From assembly GCA_030522415.1 (NCBI GenBank), contig CM060118.1, positions 18,964,151 through 19,028,150 of the forward strand: a stretch of DNA of 64,000 nt, in the 5' to 3' direction. Positions 12,151 through 23,791 of the stretch are shown here, piece after piece. This DNA comes from Channallabes apus (Eukaryota; Chordata; Actinopteri; Siluriformes; Clariidae). The notes under the pieces were generated by a model. It was not told the origin of the DNA, searched no databases, and saw only the letters and a list, made by a program, of their open reading frames with translations. A program made the translations under genes and the position numbers. The number at the start of each line of letters is the position of its first letter. Positions within the stretch are counted from its first letter, which is position 1.

Positions 12151-15100
12151 GTGACTAATCAAGGAAAAGAAAAAAGGACAACAAAACTACACCTCAGTGG
12201 CTGTGAAAATTTATTAATAGCTGTCCCTTACAGCTGTTTCTTGATAACAAGGGCATGCGTCTGTGTTCATGTTTGGTGGGGACCTATTTGGGTCAGGATG
12301 AACTCAACACCCTTCATCCATAACGCCTCCCAGGAATCCGCTCTATAAATGTGCGGGACCGCCTCAACATAAAAAAGAAAAAGAAAAAAGATAGCAATGA
12401 CAACATGCAGGAGAAGTTCTGTTCATGGCTATTTATAGAACCTGAATAGCAATCATAATATTTACAACATTGTCGAGATACAGCAATTTAATGCAATAAA
12501 GATCATGTGATAAGAGTTATAATACAGCAAGGCAAATCCACACCCAAGGTCATGTGACAATTATATGTCGATATCTTAACAACACGTCTGATTTAAAGAC
12601 TTACTTAAAGAGACATGAATAAATCAGTACCTCAGAGAGCCAGGTAAAAATGTCCAATTTGTAAAAAATAATACAGGTCCGAGCCCTGTTGCTTTGCTGA
12701 AATTAAAACCTCACCTATTTCTCCATTAGCAAACACTCGCAGGAGTAGTACCCCAACAAACCCGAGGAAGCCAGAGTCCACTTGCTGTTCACGAGCTCCG
12801 AACGGGGGTGGGAAAACGATGAGCGTGACCAACACATTTACCAGCTAATAAACAGCCGCAACACACAGAGAGAGACAGGAAATAACTGGCACAAACAATC
12901 TGAGGTGTGGGCTGGACGGAGCTTTAAGAGGCCGCTTTGCCCTTTTCAAAGCGAGACATTGATTACTTCCTCTCACTTTCTGGCCATGCTAATCAGTTTG
13001 AAGCCAGAGGTGTTGTCATGATCAATAGTGGGGAGTGATAGCCCCCGCGTCCATCCTTTCACACATAACAAGTAACCTGAAGAATCGCACACAGTATGAA
13101 CTGTACGCTCGCGAGGTTAATGATTCATTCAGAGGCAAGCGCGCAGGAACCGGCCAGTCAAAATCACAGCAAATGAACACTTAATAAATCAAACATTATT
13201 TTCAGGCAACCAAAGTCGACGTTTTATCAATAAAAATGGCTTATTCAAAAGCAAGCCATTCATGATGTTTATTACATCTTGTTTCTTAACCTCTCTCCCA
13301 CGCTGTAGGCATATGAAACCCAGACCTCACTCGCCTCTTTAAAAATTCCCCGCTCTGGCTCAGTCGAGCGCGTGTTTATGAGTGCAAAATGACCTTTGCT
13401 GAAGGCTTACAGAGGGAGAAAAACAGAGGATAAAACCAAAAGGCTTCTCTGGGGACTTCATTAGGAGCAGGTAAATCACAGCAAACAACTGAGTATTAGA
13501 CAGATTCCCTAAGAGCAAGTCCAATTCCAAGGTGAGCAACTCTTTAAATGCAACTCAGAATCAATAAAGGGAGGCATATAAGATTTATATGCTCAGGCAT
13601 GTTTTAAGTAAAAAAAAAAAAAAAGCATAAATAAAATGAATTAAAGACGGTGGGGTGTGCTGTTAAAGAAAAATAATCAACAGCAGTTGTGAGATTTGAC
13701 CTAGTGCAATTCAACAGAGAATCTGATTTAATGTTTTACTCCTTGTATTACAAAGCAATTACACGCTTTTCTTATTTAATATGATGTGCACCTTCTTATT
13801 TACTTTTAATGCTGTGGAATGCCAGCGGGGCGTGTTAGTTCCTGTTCTATCTATTCAATTATAACAGCTGCAGTACTGTGAAATAGTCTTGAGCCACCTG
13901 CCCCCTTTTTCTTCATATTTTGAGGATTAAAAACATCTAACTTAAGGTACGAACCAGTAAGAAACACAGGTGCAGATGATGACGGATGATCAGGCTGGTA
14001 ATTAGTATACTGGTGATGCTGAATGCTGAGTGGATGGAACGGACGAGAGGGGAAATGAGGATGCTGCTGAAGTTGTTGCATAAACAATCATTTTTTAAAA
14101 TTGTATCTTTAGGCACTTTGCAGCCTGTCACATTAAAACCGTATTTCCTTTCTTTAATTTAATCGACATAATTGAATTTAATGGATGAATAATGAATTTA
14201 AAGGATGACTCAAGACTTCCACACAGCACTGTATAAACAGTTGTTCTCTCTCTCTTCTTTCATTCTTGGAGTTAACAAGACAGATTGTCAAGTTTCAGGG
14301 AAATCATAAAGTCCTCCATTATGAAGGCTGAAGAAAAACTGAAAGTTGCAATTTTTACTTCTAACTTTTAACAAAATCAGACAAAAAAAAGCATCAATAA
14401 CTGCATGAAGATCATTTTTGCAGCTATACCGAAAAAACACCTTCGACCCAAACGAAAGTAAGAATTTAACAGTGCTGTTGTGTAAACATGATCATACACC
14501 CACAGTGGAAACTACCATGACTTCATATTCTCTTTTATAGGCCTCATATCAAGCTGTCAGATTCACTGGCGTGGATATAAAATGGTTGGTCTGCGAGTGG
14601 CTGCTGTCACAAATACCCAAGATGATACACTATTATTGATTAATCCCGGATTATTGATGAATCTGTGTCAAAAACCATGGCGTCCTGGTGAAGCCTGGAC
14701 ATACTTGATGTTTACACTCCAGCGAGCTGGTACTTTATCAAGCCGGGTTCAACCCTCTCCCTCAGCCAGTTAGCTTCCCACTACCTGATTAATGTGTGTG
14801 CTGCCTCTGATGCTTGTTTGCTCATGAAAGGGGAAGCAAAATACTACTGTAATATACCACAGGCTCCCTCGTGCACCATGACACAGCTAAGCCCTTTATC
14901 ACTGCAGCAGCCGCAGGATGACCTTGCACACTCGGCCGCCATTAGATCAAAGACTGTGGGCTTGGCTGTGTTAATTTGAGCCTGTAATAGGTGCGTCAGC
15001 AGGGCAAGGCCATGTTCAACAATGTCGCTGTGGTGCTTCATTAAGGGCTCAGCCCTGGCAGCTTTTATTAAGGCGACTAGCATGGAAGTGCAGAAACCGG

Positions 15101-15330
15101 TCACATTTATGCCAGAAGAAAATGTGAGAGAGAAATAAAAAAAAAAAAGTATCTCTGATGAATTTCTGATCAGGAAACATGGATTAATCTGCTATAAGCA
15201 GCAGCGTTCTGACAGCAGATCCAGCTGTAATGTAATCTATATGTTTATAATAATATAAAGAGAGTTAATGTTTCTCGCTACTTTACTCCAAATCATGCAA
15301 TGTTTTCACAAGTCAGTGGCAGTCCCAAGA

Positions 15331-15770
15331 CTGGATAAACTGGGGAGGGTTGTGTCAAGAGAGGCATCCAGGATAAAACCTACATTACAGGATATATACA
15401 CCACCAGTCGAAAGTTTGGACACACATTCTAATTCCATGGTCTTGATTTTATTTCCTTCTACATAATAAAACAATGCCAAAATGCAATAATCTCTACTGA
15501 ACAGTTGATACTAAGGTACGTCTGCTACTTCCTGTATGCTGTGTAAGATCTTCATAATGGCTCTAATCTGAGGGGCTAACTGGTGATTTTTGAGGCTGGT
15601 AACTGTACAGTAAGTGAACTTCTCCTGTGCAGAAGAGGCAGGTTTTGGTCTTACTTTCCTGAGAAGGTCTTCATGAGAGCCAGTTATCCTGGTGCTTGAT
15701 GGGTTTTGCAAATGCAAAAATGTTTTATCCTGGATGTCCCTCTTGACACAACCCTCCCCAGTTTATCCAG
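15331..15770. mobile_element. Inverted SINE-derived arms enclosing a Tc1-like remnant
   Basis: Left arm 15331-15379 and right arm 15722-15770 are inverted copies, 47 of 49 bases matching. Each resembles the body of the SINE at 61740-61830 (cggataaa, tcaagaagggcatcc, taaaacc). Between them, from about 15394, is sequence of another fish Tc1-like family (cagtcgaaagtttggacaca). Downstream it carries pieces of an antisense transposase region (ccagttatcctggtgcttga at about 15680). Confidence 0.7.
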
Positions 15771-17919
15771 TGATCCACTGTGACCAACTAACCCAGGTTC
15801 ACCTGGCGGAAAAACAAGTGCTAGCTTTAATACATTATCAGTGATGGGAATTGCACCCGAAATGCTCCACGCTAGAAATAAATAAATAAATAGTTATTAA
15901 ATCTTTTTTTGTTGTTTAACAAAGAAAACTGACAAAAGACACTTGGCATTCTTAGTAATGCAAGAATCTTATTTGTTAAAAGATTTAAAATTGTGATAAA
16001 TAGAAAATGGCTGTGGTTCTATAAGGAATAGCTTTCCTCTACCAGCACGGTCCGTTGTGTGTTATTCCATACATAAGTCTGGATCTCTTTTCAAGCGTCA
16101 CCTCTAGGGGCTCATCATCTCCAGCGTTCTTCATCATCATTAGAACAACTTCATCGTGACATTCAGAGGGCGCAAAATGATCACATCCCCACGCTGAGCG
16201 CAAATTGCAAATGAAATGCGGGGATCAGACGGCATCCGAGTGCAGCCTCTGGGAGGCTGAGCAAATCTTTAATTCTCTTTTATATTGATGTTTATTGGTG
16301 GGGGGGCTTCGGGGAGCAATAACAATATCCTGCTCTTTCTGTCGCCCCGGCTATTTGAACCCACTTATTCTGGGCCCACACCTCGGCTGACATTTATCAA
16401 GTTTGCCATTTTTTTTATGAGCAACACCCTTGTACATGCACTCGCCGTGCTCCTAACATTCATCACACGTTTCATATCGGGTTCACCAGGGGCTGCCACT
16501 AACCCCACAGCTTCATATGAAAGGGCTGGGAGAGGCTAGCCCAGGCAGCCATTCATCAGTTGTGTGAAAACCGCCTCCAGGAGGGTCTTTCCTCTAAAGC
16601 TCAAACTTAGCTGGAGTCTTTTTCCAAGACAGAAGGGAGAACTGGCAGTTCTGCAGCCGGAAAAGAAAAGGGAAAAAAAGCTGAGGATTGTCTTGTAGCA
16701 CTTTCCTCTGATGAGACTTTACAGGAGTAGCAATTGCTTGAGCACCCTTATCAGCCCAGAGGGACTAATGCTATTAGCGCTAGTGTGATAAAGGCAGCGT
16801 GGTGGAACCGATACAGGCGGCTTTGCAGCTTTACTCTGGTAGCATGTTGTGGAAGTGGTACAAGGCAAGTGCTGTGTTGTCAGCTGCGTTTCGATGCCAC
16901 TTAGATTTCTGTAAGGTGGAAATTTGGATAGACCAGAGGATCGACCGCAGCCAGAACGGATACAGCACAAGATCTGAGCTCTCTGGTATAACTGCCATCG
17001 CCGGTCATGTTTCATCATTAATCAGCAATATCCAGATGTGTACGGGCGTGGTACAGAATGGTCAACACTGAAGCCATCAGTAACAGATTTCACTCCAGTG
17101 GACAGAGAAAGAAAGGTTCCGTTAAAAGCTGTTGATCAAACAGGTGATGTCAAACAGCTTTTCTTTATTACACACTGCAGTAAGATCATATAACTACCTT
17201 TATTTTTAATACAACATACATTTACCACATATATCCCACTGGAATCTTTACAACCCCGATCCCACTGCCAAGACATCTCAGGCGCGCAATGAATTAAATG
17301 ACAAAAGGCCAATATAATGAAATCGCCCTGAACAAATAGGATAGGTATAAATCAGGGCCGGTGAGAAAGAGCAGTCGGTGTGCCAGGTGCAGAAGGATAA
17401 GCGCGGAAAGTGCTCACCCCGCCCCCTTGCACCAAACCCAGCGCCTTGCTTTGAACCATAAACCCCGCTGGCTTAATCAGCTACAACTGTGATGCTTTCT
17501 CTACTATTCAGTTAAACTTATCAACTCGGCTAAAACCAACCCCCCGCCACCGTTCAGTTACCATAGCAATGTCCCAGACTGCTTCAACCCTCCAGTTTCG
17601 AAATTCTGCATCTGAGAGATAGGAGGTCATTGCCAAGGGTGAATTCATTTCACACAGCGCACCAGCGAATGCCGCCAGAGAGAGCGCTGCACTGTTCTGA
17701 AGATGACCTTGTTTGGGGCTATTCACAAATGTTTACAGAGGAAATCTATCAACATCATGACTACTGTAAATGAGTAAATGGGCGAAAAAACATACGCAGC
17801 CTGTCCCCCACGCAACATCCCACCCCACTGTGAGAGCTCAATTCAAGTGGTTTATATCCATCCAAGGATTCTTAAATATGTGTTTAGTGATGGGTCAATA
17901 CCCGAGTCCATGAAGGTTA

Positions 17920-18060
<141 letters not shown>

Positions 18061-18643
18061 TTAATTTCAGAGTACAGCAAAGGACCATCAAAAACACATC
18101 AGTAAGCAACTTGGTGGGAAAAAAAAAACATAGGAATGAATATACAACAATAATTTCAGCAGCATCGGCTTCACTAATTATTTTGTAAATATTGTAGTAT
18201 TACTTATGTTAAAGTTATTATTAAGAATAATGGAATGGTTAGACGGGTAGTTAAGGAGTTATGATGTGGGTTTGAAATATGGTAAGTGCCCCTCAAACAT
18301 TTTCCACTTAATCTATATTTCAGGTCAGAATAATAATCCATGTTTAAGTACAACTAACTATCTAAAACTATCTTATTCCATATCGATGGAATAAATGAAC
18401 AAACTTTTCTTATGGAAGCGAATGAGACGATGAGGAGAATGAGTGGGCCTTTAAAAAGGTCTGAGTGTGTGCATGAATGTGTAGAAGTGTGTATGTGTGT
18501 GAGAGACATTTAGGGAACTGGGTGAGATCATCTGCATTTCCTAATCCTCACACCTCCCAGCTGGCACTGGACAGAAGGAGCTGGGGGGAGCTGAGAGAAG
18601 CTGGAGGGGGGCTTGAGAGCTGGTGGCTTTTATGCTCCTCTTT

Positions 18644-18645
<2 letters not shown>

Positions 18646-18692
<47 letters not shown>

Positions 18693-18699
18693 ACACACA
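18646..18699. repeat. (CA)n microsatellite
   Basis: About 54 bp of CA with one CATA interruption. It explains the His-Thr-rich frame here. Confidence 0.95.
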
Positions 18700-21600
18700 A
18701 AGCCCCAGTCACAGGGTCTGAAGCAGTAAGGCCTTGCCAATGTTCAGAGTCTGTCACATGTCCACTCATGCCCGTGCCAGGAGCAGAGAGGAGAAGCTGC
18801 TTGGCCATGGCGGCCAGCAGGCCCTGACAGTTTTGTTAAATGGAGGAGTGTGCGCGGTTTCCCAGGCAGAACCAGCTGCTTCCACACCTCTACAGCCCCC
18901 TTCTTGCACCTACAGAAAAACACTCGGCTTTCCGCGAAGACTGGCCAACCTTAATTAGCATGCTAAAGACCAGACTCAATCAACCTACTGCAGCGCTGCC
19001 GAACCCATCGACGCTCACGCTGGATATTGCCACTACACAAACAAATAACAGTTATTGAATTCAGTATGGGTTCACCAAGGGGGTTGTTTTTGTTTCAGGA
19101 GTGCGGGGTGGGGGTGATATGAAGTGGGGGAAAGCAAGAGAACCCCGAATTTAGAAAAAGTGGGAAGGACAAGTCCCGCCTGTCCCCCGGAGACAATTCT
19201 GCTTGCAGTACGAGGGCCGCATTGATAATTAATACCGTTTCACTCTTTGATCTTGCTAGCCTAGGTAAGCAACTGAAGGTAAAGTGGTTTTAATGGCAAC
19301 TAATCCAACATAAATGATTTAATGAACTGTCAAACATGGGCTTCGGCGTAAGTGACAAAGCGTATTAATTGAAACGCTGCAAAAAGATTTTCCTTGGTGT
19401 AAAGTGCCTTCATAAATATGGATGTAATCATTAACAGAGGCTGCTTTGGGGAAGGTTAACACGGTGCTCCGATTAGGATTGGCACCCCTGTATAAGGAAT
19501 CTGAAACTGAGTAGATGATCATGACGGCTGTAAAACGTTCACAGTAGACAAAACAGACCAAAGGCAAGAGCCAGGCTGCAGGGTTTAATTTGGTCGGAAT
19601 TTCTTTTTCTTTTTTTACCAGTTCCATGGGCTCAATAAAAAAGTTCTAGTTTTACAGTATCAGCTGACTTGCACAATAAATGTGTCAGTACTTGTGGGTC
19701 TATGGGGTTCTGCTGACAGGAGGGACATAAGGTGGACAGGTACAATCTCACAACGGGAAATAATAACTCTATCAAAATGTGATATCAGACGAAGGCTATA
19801 GGCAAAAACGCACACACGCACACCCCAACGGAGTGGTAAATGGCAGCGACGTATTCAGCCGGAGACTCTAAACTGCTACTATTCGACACAAGCTTCGAAA
19901 GGTTTCCTGCTGCACAGGGCTGGCGAGCGCAGGTTTAACGTCTGACATGCCTGGATAAGATTACTTTTTCATTTTTCACTCCCTTTCCCTTGCCCCCCCT
20001 TCCAAAACACAATGCAAATCAGAAATGCAACTCTACGTCCAACAGCTCTTTCCTGAAGAGAGAGAAAAGACCAGGGGTGTTTCATTACACACACAGGGGA
20101 GTCTGCGTGAGAGAGAGAGAGCAAGGGATTTGATCGCAGAGCCACTCACTGAGCTTGTAAAAGCAGAGAGGTCTGTTAAATGTATTCAGGCTGAGGCGAG
20201 CACACACTGAAAAACAGATGTTTTGTAAGAATGGCTAGCCTGAGCTGCATAAGGGCGTCCCTCAGAGTTTGCTGCTAGTACCGTTTTTATTCAATGTTGT
20301 TTTTTTAATCTAGTGTCCGGATCTCGTTCCATTTCCCCATTCTTCCTTTTTAGTTCTGTGCGGGTATTATTGAAAACATAGGTATTAATTAGCAGGACAG
20401 AAACACCTCCGTCATGCTCTTGATCAATCCCGGCTAAAGATCTCAATTCGTTTAGTTAGGCAGGTTTTTTTTTTTTTTTTTAAATGGAAGGGAGGAGCAT
20501 AGACGTTGTAGGTGATGACTGTTTGCGTTTCCCTTCCCACCTTGCCTCCAGACACTCATCTCCACACAGCGTCGGGCGTGAATGCACAGCATACGCCTGA
20601 GGGACTGAGAAAAGCTCCGACGTCTGTTCACTTTGATCTGAATATCAGCTGTCAGAGCTGCTCTCATAATTAACCCATCAAGGCACAGTGCAAACTGGAT
20701 CCTCCAGACCAGCGTGAGAAAAGGCGAGAGCCGAGAGGCTTTCCGAAAACAGGTGCTTGCGGATATGCTAAGGGGAATTCGGACCGGCTGCTTGGGGAAA
20801 GAGGGCCTCCGTGTTGTTGGGGTTGTTGTTTCCCTACTGGCACCGAGTCTCTTTAATGAAACACGGTGTTGGTTTATAGATTATTTCCCCAAACACAGCG
20901 AGTAATTACACCTGAAGAGGTTTACGGTTCCAGAAGTGGAGAGGAAGAATAGGTGGGTGGCTTTAATGAGAAGCTGAGTAAGACTGCAACGGATTGCAGG
21001 ATTTCGCCAAGCCAATTTGTCACTCAGGCTGCATTTAAAACTAGCCGGTGTCACATCCAAGGCCCAAGAGTGCAGTGTTCACAAAAAAAAAAAAGGCACA
21101 CTGATCAAGAATGCACTGTTCGACGCGCTCCGTTTCTGCATTGTTCCGACATGGGGAGATTAGCCAGGGCTTTAGTGCTTCTCTACATTTCAATGCGATG
21201 CAACAATTTCCTCGACACATGGCCAGATTCGAGCAGCCTATCTACACTCCCTATCCACACAGTCTTGACAAGGTCTCCGACATATTATCATGTTCATTTC
21301 GTTTCCTACTCCTGGCTACTCAATTGGTTTTCTACTCATTAAATCAAGGAGGTGGCCAGGAAAAACGTCGACCACAAAAAACATTCAGCGTGACTTAATT
21401 ACGCTTATCCGTATCCATAACGCCCCGCTATTCGGTGGTTTCTCTCAGTTAATAAAAACCCTTAAGGATGTGGTCAGTGATAATCACCTCATTTAATAAC
21501 CATGAAAAGAATGATAATAAAAATTAGAGAGTGGGGGAGGGGAGAGAGGGGAGGGGAGAGAAAATATTCCAGCCTTATTAGGGGAGCCCGATTCTGTATC

Positions 21601-22535
21601 CATATTAAAGCTAATAAAACGACTCCTCCACCGTAATCTGTTGGAGGAACAGCATCCAACAGAACATTCAATTAGCCTGCGGCGGATTCAACATCTAATG
21701 CTATTTAAGCACAACAGATGAGGATCGGATCACAGCGAGCGCCCGGTCTAATGATGGTTCAATACAGGAGAAAAATAACATGCTCTTATCTACCTTCTTG
21801 AGATGTAAATTGATTTATTAACAAGCCTCCATCTCTGAGCAACAGGGATTAGACAGAAGCGGAACAGATGCGTTTGATTTTTCACTTGTTTTAGAGTCTG
21901 GGATGTCATACTCATTTCTCACGATTGACCCAGCCACCGTGGAGGAAACACCACCCCCCGGGAAGAGGTAGATCTTGCAGATCTGGTTAGAGGCTGTTTA
22001 AAAATAATTTTTTTTTTTAAACATGTTACAGCAGTGCAGCTTAGGTTACAAAGCATGCATAAAAACGTTACATAAGACGTTCGGAGCTATAGGTGGCATG
22101 TTGCGTAGAGGTTCAAGAGAAGAGACGCACTGAGAAGTGAAGCACAGAGAGTCAATCTGGTGGCGTCAGTGTGAACGCTCCTTAGCCATTCACCCGAGTA
22201 GCTGCTGCGGAAAAGCAGCTGACGTGTCGAGGCGTCTCAGAGCGCACGGAATCATTTGGGGGGGAAACCGAAATACTAGTCGAGAGAAATTCATCCCACG
22301 TGCTTGCGTTTCACCTTGTCCGATTTCCGACGAGGGTTCGCAAGTAAAAAAAAGTATCTTGTGAGTTTTTTTTCCCTTCTCATGAGCCCTAAATCAAATT
22401 GACGTGCATGACATCAGTGAAGAGGTACTCACATTGTGTGACAGTGCTTGCCATTTATATATTTACTGTGTGCAATGCGAGCCCTCGCCCCCTCCTCTCT
22501 TCTTCCCTCGCTCTGGCTCACCAACCCTTCCTCGC

Positions 22536-22612
22536 CTCTCTCTCTCTCTCTCCATCTCTCCCGCCCTCACCTTTTTCCCTGTATCTCTCTCTTTCTCCCT
22601 CTCTCTCTCTCT
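22536..22612. repeat. CT-rich simple sequence
   Basis: Polypyrimidine stretch of CT repeats interrupted by short unique pieces. Low complexity. Confidence 0.85.
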
Positions 22613-23440
22613 AACTGACTCTGCTGCTCTGCATTCCAGTCACGTCGATCGCACCTTGAGTGATCCTGGTGAAGACAATTATTCATACCGAGAAGAAACA
22701 CATTCAGGCGGATAGCTCTGCGCTTGAAAAAAAGATAAGCCACTTCAATTATTTAAGCATATCGTTCCTAAACTCACATTTACTTTCCCTGAGAATTTGC
22801 ATTTTACGAGCTCAGGATGTGGGGGGGTGAACACGCCCCCCCTCACCCATCCACTTAGCCCTCATCCTCTTAACGACATGCTTTTTCCTATTCACTTTCT
22901 AATAATTCTTAATATTCCAACATGTAATGCATTAACACAACCAATCACCCTGTTTACATATTTGGAGTAGAGGTGATCCAGTATTTATGAGGGAGTGGAG
23001 AGCAGAGGGAGGAGGAAAGGGAAAGGAGGTGTGTGTATGTGTGTGCGCCCGATAGGACGAGAGCGCTGCATAATTGAGGATAATACCACAGCTGAGCAGT
23101 GAATCCTCATAGCCTAATGAAGCTAACAAGGTGGGCTCCTTAACAAAGCCACCTGCCAATCGCAGCCTGCGCTCAGCCTTCCCCTCAGGACTTCTCCCTT
23201 TCTTCCCAAGAGCCTTCTCAAAATTCAATAAATAACATCTGTAGGCGATGTTGGGTGCAGGCCTGGGAGGAATGCGTCATAACAGAAAAGAGGAGAGAGG
23301 GGAGAGGTGTGTGTGTGTGTGTGTATGTGCGCGTGTGTTTGAGCGTGAGGGAGCAGTGGAGAGAATGTGTATGTGTGTGTCTGTGAGAGAGGGAGCAGAG
23401 TAGAGAATGTGTGAGGGAATAGAGGAGAGAATCTGTGTGG

Positions 23441-23464
23441 ATGTGTGTGTGTGTGTGTGTGTGC

Positions 23465-23492
<28 letters not shown>
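23441..23492. repeat. Compound (GT)n(GA)n microsatellite
   Basis: GT run (23441-23463) followed by a GA run (23465-23492), about 180 bp downstream of the micro-exon in transcript direction. Confidence 0.95.
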
Positions 23493-23495
<3 letters not shown>

Positions 23496-23671
23496 GCAAC
23501 GCTGGCTGAACAAAGAAACCATGACGACTGCCAGGTTGCTATGGCGACTGCTGCGAGGGGGCCAAGGGAGTATAATAGCGCATCAATCACTGTCCGAAAA
23601 AGAACTTCATTATCAGCTGAAAAATAATCCTTTAGGATGTGTTTAGTGCATGTGAGCCGATGTCCACTCAC

Positions 23672-23707
23672 CTCGAAGCCTTGCTCGCGCGCGAACGTGG
23701 CAGCCTC
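23672..23707 (-). CDS. adk: adk 36-bp micro-exon (EAATFAREQGFE)
   Basis: This exon is only 36 bp and encodes twelve residues, EAATFAREQGFE, identical to the matching segment of mammalian adenosine kinase. It directly continues FGNEM from the previous exon. The acceptor is tgttttgcag and the donor is gtgagtgg, both phase 0, so skipping it would remove exactly twelve residues without a frameshift. A CA repeat (UG in the transcript) of about 72 bp ends only about 12 bases before the acceptor, replacing most of the normal polypyrimidine tract. A longer open frame covers the exon and the flanking CA/GA repeats, but it is a repeat artefact. Confidence 0.93.
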
Positions 23708-23718
23708 CTGCAAAACAA

Positions 23719-23719
<1 letters not shown>

Positions 23720-23790
<71 letters not shown>

Positions 23791-23791
23791 C
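23720..23791. repeat. (CA)n tract abutting the adk micro-exon acceptor
   Basis: About 72 bp of CA with one AAA interruption near 23775. In the adk transcript it reads as a UG tract that ends about 12 bases before the 3' splice site of the 36-bp exon. Confidence 0.95.

Noticed and set aside
23225..23791. 188-codon minus-strand open frame
   Set aside because: It is made of translated CA/GA repeats on both sides of the genuine 36-bp adk exon. Splice sites show that only twelve codons are real.
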